DNA of 9,189 bases from Nitrospinota bacterium. GTDB taxonomy: Bacteria; Nitrospirota; Nitrospiria; Nitrospirales; UBA8639. Shown piece by piece: positions 6,705 through 9,189 of this stretch. Location: positions 1 through 9,189 of the forward strand of contig JADFRB010000044.1 of the NCBI GenBank assembly GCA_022561525.1, given 5' to 3'. The notes under the pieces are model-generated. The model was not told where the DNA came from, searched no databases, and worked only from the letters and a program-made list of their open reading frames with translations. The position numbers and the translations under genes are program-made. The stretch's first letter is position 1. Every line of letters starts with the position of its first letter.

Positions 6705-7619
6705 TTATAAGAGGTCCTCGAAATGTGTGAGACGCTTAAACTCTCGAAAGCGGGTTTCTACTTCCTTATAGTCCAGGTCGCGCAAACGGTCAAGACTAAA
6801 GGCTTCCACATTAAAGGACGCCATGACGGTTCCAAACACGATGGCTTTCCGAAGGCCGGCATCGGAAAAATCACCAGATGCCGCCAGATGCCCCATAAAT
6901 CCTCCGGCAAAGGTATCGCCGGCACCGGTTGGATCTTTTACCATCTCCAAAGGAAACGCGGGCGCGCCAAAGGTTTGCTTTTCATTAAACATGAGCACAC
7001 CGTATTCACCGCGTTTAATAATCAAATGATTGGGACCGCGTGCGAGCACGTCCTTGGCCACTTTGACCAGATTGGAATCCTGACCTAACTCTCGGGCCTC
7101 CCCATCATTGATCACGAGCACATCGACTTTTTCCAGGACCTTCCACAAGGCCTCACGCTTTCCTTCGATCCAAAAATTCATGGTATCGCAGGCCACGAGT
7201 TTTGGACGCTGCACTTGATTCAATACATCTAATTGCAATTCAGGATCGATATTGCCTAAAAACAACAAATCTGGATTTCGATAGTGATCGGGAATTTTCG
7301 GTCGAAATGTTTCAAGGACATTGAGTTGCGTGTCGAGAGTTTGCGCTTCATTAAGTTGATAGGTGTATTCACCTTTCCAACGAAAGGTTTTTCCGCTGCG
7401 GCGCTCGAGTCCGGAGATATCGATTCCCCGGCTTTTTAAAAATTCAATGTGCTTCTCGGGGAAGTCCTCGCCAACCACAGCGATGAGATCCACCCCTGTA
7501 AAAAAACTGGCCGCGATTGAAAAATAGGTTGCCGACCCTCCCAAGACATCTTCCACTTCACCAAACGGGGTCTTGACCGTATCAAAGGCAACGGACCCTA
7601 CCACTAACAATTTCCCCAT
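6705..7619 (-). CDS. PfkB-family (ribokinase-like) carbohydrate or nucleoside kinase
   Basis: The 304-residue cytoplasmic protein has the ribokinase-family layout: GSVAFDTV (8-15), the substrate-side GGSATYFS (27-34), DVLVINDGEARELG (166-179) and the anion-hole/catalytic signature DPTGAGDTFAGGF (229-241) with Asp235 as the expected base. It should transfer phosphate from ATP to a hydroxymethyl group of a sugar or nucleoside; the substrate cannot be read from the sequence. Lying behind mtnP, it may act in nucleoside or methylthioribose salvage; adenosine and ribose-type sugars are candidates. It is not MtnK, which belongs to a different fold family. The ATG at 7617-7619 was chosen because AAAGGAG precedes it by 8 bases and MGKLLVVGSVAFD is the normal family opening. 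A longer frame starts inside repeat C and adds 16 meaningless residues. Structured repeats flank the gene on both sides. Confidence 0.9.
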   Translation of the reverse strand: MGKLLVVGSVAFDTVKTPFGEVEDVLGGSATYFSIAASFFTGVDLIAVVGEDFPEKHIEFLKSRGIDISGLERRSGKTFRWKGEYTYQLNEAQTLDTQLNVLETFRPKIPDHYRNPDLLFLGNIDPELQLDVLNQVQRPKLVACDTMNFWIEGKREALWKVLEKVDVLVINDGEARELGQDSNLVKVAKDVLARGPNHLIIKRGEYGVLMFNEKQTFGAPAFPLEMVKDPTGAGDTFAGGFMGHLAASGDFSDAGLRKAIVFGTVMASFNVEAFSLDRLRDLDYKEVETRFREFKRLTHFEDLL

Positions 7620-7627
7620 GTCATCCA

Positions 7628-7634
7628 CTCCTTT
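7628..7634 (-). promoter_or_regulatory. Ribosome binding site of the PfkB kinase gene
   Basis: AAAGGAG on the minus strand with 8 bases of spacing fixes the start at 7619. It lies just outside the repeat, so the repeat supplies untranslated leader rather than coding sequence. Confidence 0.8.
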
Positions 7635-7647
7635 GTGATTTTTTCTG

Positions 7648-7794
7648 AGGGGCTGTTGAAAAAGCATGTCCTGAGTCTTTTCGAAGGATCCCCCAGCGGC
7701 GTTCTCGGCCCGTTGTTGTGCTCACGTACAAGAGTACGCTCCGCGCCCCAACGGGCCTGCGGCCTTGCTGGACGGACCTTTTTGAACAGCCCCT
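7648..7794. repeat. Element C: second copy of the B-family structured repeat
   Basis: The termini AGGGGCTGTTGAAAAAG (7648-7664) and 7778-7794 are inverted with one mismatch. An inner stem GGCCCGTTG (7707-7715) pairs perfectly with 7749-7757, and the apex has CGTAC (7725-7729) facing GTACG (7734-7738). It shares with element B the blocks GCGTTCTCGG, GTGCTCACGTAC, TACGCTCCGCGC and CTGCGGCCTTGCTGGAC in the same order and orientation. Its left half is longer, so the structure is less symmetric. It lies in the 237-bp spacer between mtnP and the kinase gene. The remaining 62 bases of that spacer, next to mtnP, hold only a small TGGC-GAAA-GCCA hairpin on the minus strand. Confidence 0.85.
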
Positions 7795-7856
7795 TGTCCT
7801 GCTGGTACTTATAGATGTTGAATGGCTTTCGCCAGATTAAGAAATTTTTGAGTTAT

Positions 7857-8738
7857 TCAACGCTTCTTCTTAGTTTTAGGCGGCAGAAATAACTGATAGC
7901 GCCGTTTGGCCAAAGCAGAAATCGCGGTTGGCGACGTCACGATAGCCTGTTGCAATGCGGTTCCACATCCACAGGTCCGTGACCCAGCCATATACTCCAG
8001 CGCTTGTACGATCACGTGTTTGGCCTGCGCCACATTGTCATGCATGATGTTCAAAATAGCTTCAACCGTCACCGATTCCTCGGTCTCATGCCAGCAATCG
8101 TAATCCGTCACTAACGCCAGCGTGGCGTAACACATTTCCGCCTCGCGCGCGAGCTTCGCCTCAGGAATATTGGTCATACCGATCACGTCCACACCCCATT
8201 GCCGATACAGCATGGACTCTGCCTTGGTGGAAAATTGAGGCCCTTCGATGCACACATAGGTGCCTCCAACATGGGTGGTCACCCCCACCTGTTTGGCCGC
8301 GCGACCAACAATCCCTGAGAGATCACTGCAGATCGGCTCGGCAAAGGCCACATGCGCGACCAGGCCTCGATCAAAAAACGTTCCCATTCGTTGACTCGTC
8401 CGGTCAATAAACTGATCCGGCAAGACGAAATGCCTCGGCTCGATATGTTCCTTCATGCTCCCAACGGCACTGACGGAAATGATCCTGGAAACCCCAAGAG
8501 ATTTGAGGGCATAGATATTGGCGCGATAGTTAATCATCGAGGGGCTGATCCGATGCCCTCGACCATGCCGCGATAAAAACCCGACTCGTTGTCCGGCAAG
8601 TGTTCCGATCACGATAGCATCTGACGGCTTCCCAAAAGGCGTGGCTACCCGCACTTCACGAATGCGAGTCAATCCTTCCATTTCATACAGACCACTGCCG
8701 CCAATTATGGCAATATCCGCTCGAGGTTTTACCGCCAT
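7857..8738 (-). CDS. mtnP: S-methyl-5'-thioadenosine phosphorylase
   Basis: The enzyme splits methylthioadenosine with phosphate into adenine and 5-methylthioribose-1-phosphate, clearing the by-product of polyamine and radical-SAM or AdoMet chemistry. The 293-residue protein shows the phosphate-binding IIGGSGLYEMEG (11-22), SRHGRGHRISPS (56-67), EGPQFSTKAES (165-175), IGMTNIPEAKLAREAE (186-201) and TDYDCWHE (211-218). Asp212 and Asp214 in the last motif are the type expected for 6-aminopurine substrates, where inosine/guanosine phosphorylases carry Asn. A Cys-Gly-Cys motif (256-258) near the C-terminus recalls the CXC of archaeal MTAP II, and the chain ends in a basic KTKKKR tail. AGGAAG (8750-8755) lies 11 bases before the ATG and shares two bases with the miaA stop codon, so the two genes are probably co-transcribed. 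Adenosine phosphorolysis is a possible side activity. Confidence 0.93.
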   Translation of the reverse strand: MAVKPRADIAIIGGSGLYEMEGLTRIREVRVATPFGKPSDAIVIGTLAGQRVGFLSRHGRGHRISPSMINYRANIYALKSLGVSRIISVSAVGSMKEHIEPRHFVLPDQFIDRTSQRMGTFFDRGLVAHVAFAEPICSDLSGIVGRAAKQVGVTTHVGGTYVCIEGPQFSTKAESMLYRQWGVDVIGMTNIPEAKLAREAEMCYATLALVTDYDCWHETEESVTVEAILNIMHDNVAQAKHVIVQALEYMAGSRTCGCGTALQQAIVTSPTAISALAKRRYQLFLPPKTKKKR

Positions 8739-8753
8739 GCCCGTCTTATCTTC

Positions 8754-9189
8754 CTATTTCGCTGTCAGGCTTGAACACGATTTTGTCTCGATGGCTCCTG
8801 TTTGTATCTGATTCAAAAACTGGCTCACTTGTCCCATAGTTCGAGTCATGATGCTGGACAAAGATTCATCGGGCAACACCGTGATCCATTCGATCTGAGG
8901 TTCTTTCCGGAACCACGTCATTTGTCGTTTGGCAAAATGACGCGTATCCCGCTTGAGCCGACGCACGGCTTCATCAAAGTCATATTCGCCTTCCAGAAAA
9001 CCCGCCATTTGTCGATAGCCCAAACTTTTCATTGACGTCAGACTTCGCGCATATCCTTGAGACAGAAGCCGACGCGTTTCTTCCACTAACCCTTTTTCGA
9101 TTTCCACGTGGACTCGTTCTTCGATGCGTCGATAGAGCGCGTCTCGATCCATCGTCAACCCAAGCAGCAGGGCCGTAAAGGGTCGTTCT
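8754..9189 (-). CDS. miaA: tRNA dimethylallyltransferase, C-terminal part
   Basis: MiaA adds a dimethylallyl group to N6 of A37 in tRNAs reading UNN codons. Only the last 145 or so codons are present; the reading frame stays open through the window edge, so the 5' part lies outside. Visible family motifs are GLTMDRDALYRRIEERV, SLGYRQMAGFLEG and the strongly conserved TRHFAKRQMTWFR, which corresponds to TRQLAKRQITWLR of the E. coli protein. An apparent TTG start at 9158 is not the true start, because the preceding codons (ERPFTALLLG) continue the MiaA core. The gene ends 15 bp before mtnP. The P-loop and DMAPP-binding N-terminus cannot be checked here. Confidence 0.95.
   Translation of the reverse strand, partial: ERPFTALLLGLTMDRDALYRRIEERVHVEIEKGLVEETRRLLSQGYARSLTSMKSLGYRQMAGFLEGEYDFDEAVRRLKRDTRHFAKRQMTWFRKEPQIEWITVLPDESLSSIMTRTMGQVSQFLNQIQTGAIETKSCSSLTAK

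Noticed and set aside
7620..7667. N-terminal extension of the PfkB kinase starting at 7667
   Set aside because: The extra 16 residues are read from repeat C and the leader. A strong AAAGGAG and the normal family opening support the start at 7619.
6441..7794. CRISPR-like repeats
   Set aside because: There are only two copies, more than 1 kb apart, with no regular spacers and long internal structure. They are intergenic palindromic elements.
7795..7856. Promoter for the PfkB gene containing TATAAG
   Set aside because: A -10-like TATAAG can be found on the minus strand, but nothing resembling a -35 box stands at 16-18 bases, so I do not call it.
9156..9158. TTG start codon for a short miaA product
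   Set aside because: The frame continues upstream to the window edge with MiaA-like residues, so the gene is cut by the window rather than starting here.

Overview
The window is a densely packed bacterial chromosome segment in which every convincing gene lies on the minus strand, so transcription runs from high to low coordinates. In transcription order the genes are miaA (3' part only), mtnP, a PfkB-family kinase, alaC, hom, a doubtful 23-residue ORF, thrC, an ApgM-like gene and lysC. Gene content, order and protein style suggest Nitrospirota (Nitrospira-like). The base composition looks close to 50% G+C by eye, lower than most terrestrial Nitrospira and possibly compatible with a marine lineage. 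This assignment is an inference from memory, not a search result.

The right part (about 6.7-9.2 kb) holds tRNA modification and nucleoside salvage: miaA is followed 15 bp later by mtnP, and then, after a repeat-bearing spacer, by the PfkB kinase. A compact hairpin directly behind the kinase stop codon is a plausible terminator. A 362-bp gene-free stretch follows.

The left part (0.2-6.3 kb) is an aspartate-family amino acid operon. alaC overlaps hom by ATGA, and the ApgM-like gene overlaps lysC by one base (TAATG). Aspartate kinase, homoserine dehydrogenase and threonine synthase are present, but no GHMP-type homoserine kinase is. The ApgM-like gene occupies that place. Relatives of this protein have been proposed as an alternative homoserine kinase on genome context, yet this copy has lost most of the nucleophile and metal-ligand residues expected of its superfamily.

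Three structured repeats occupy the intergenic space. Element A (5-185) is a palindrome of about 181 bp centred on base 95, and its arm reaches into the lysC stop codon. Elements B (6441-6565) and C (7648-7794) belong to a second family, lie in the same orientation and bracket the PfkB gene. Their stems differ in sequence but both stay paired, which suggests that the fold rather than the sequence is kept.

The most interesting leads are the degenerate ApgM-like protein in the threonine operon, the covarying repeat pair around the kinase, the terminal palindrome fused to the lysC end, a possible internal start in lysC, and the small coupled ORF ahead of thrC.
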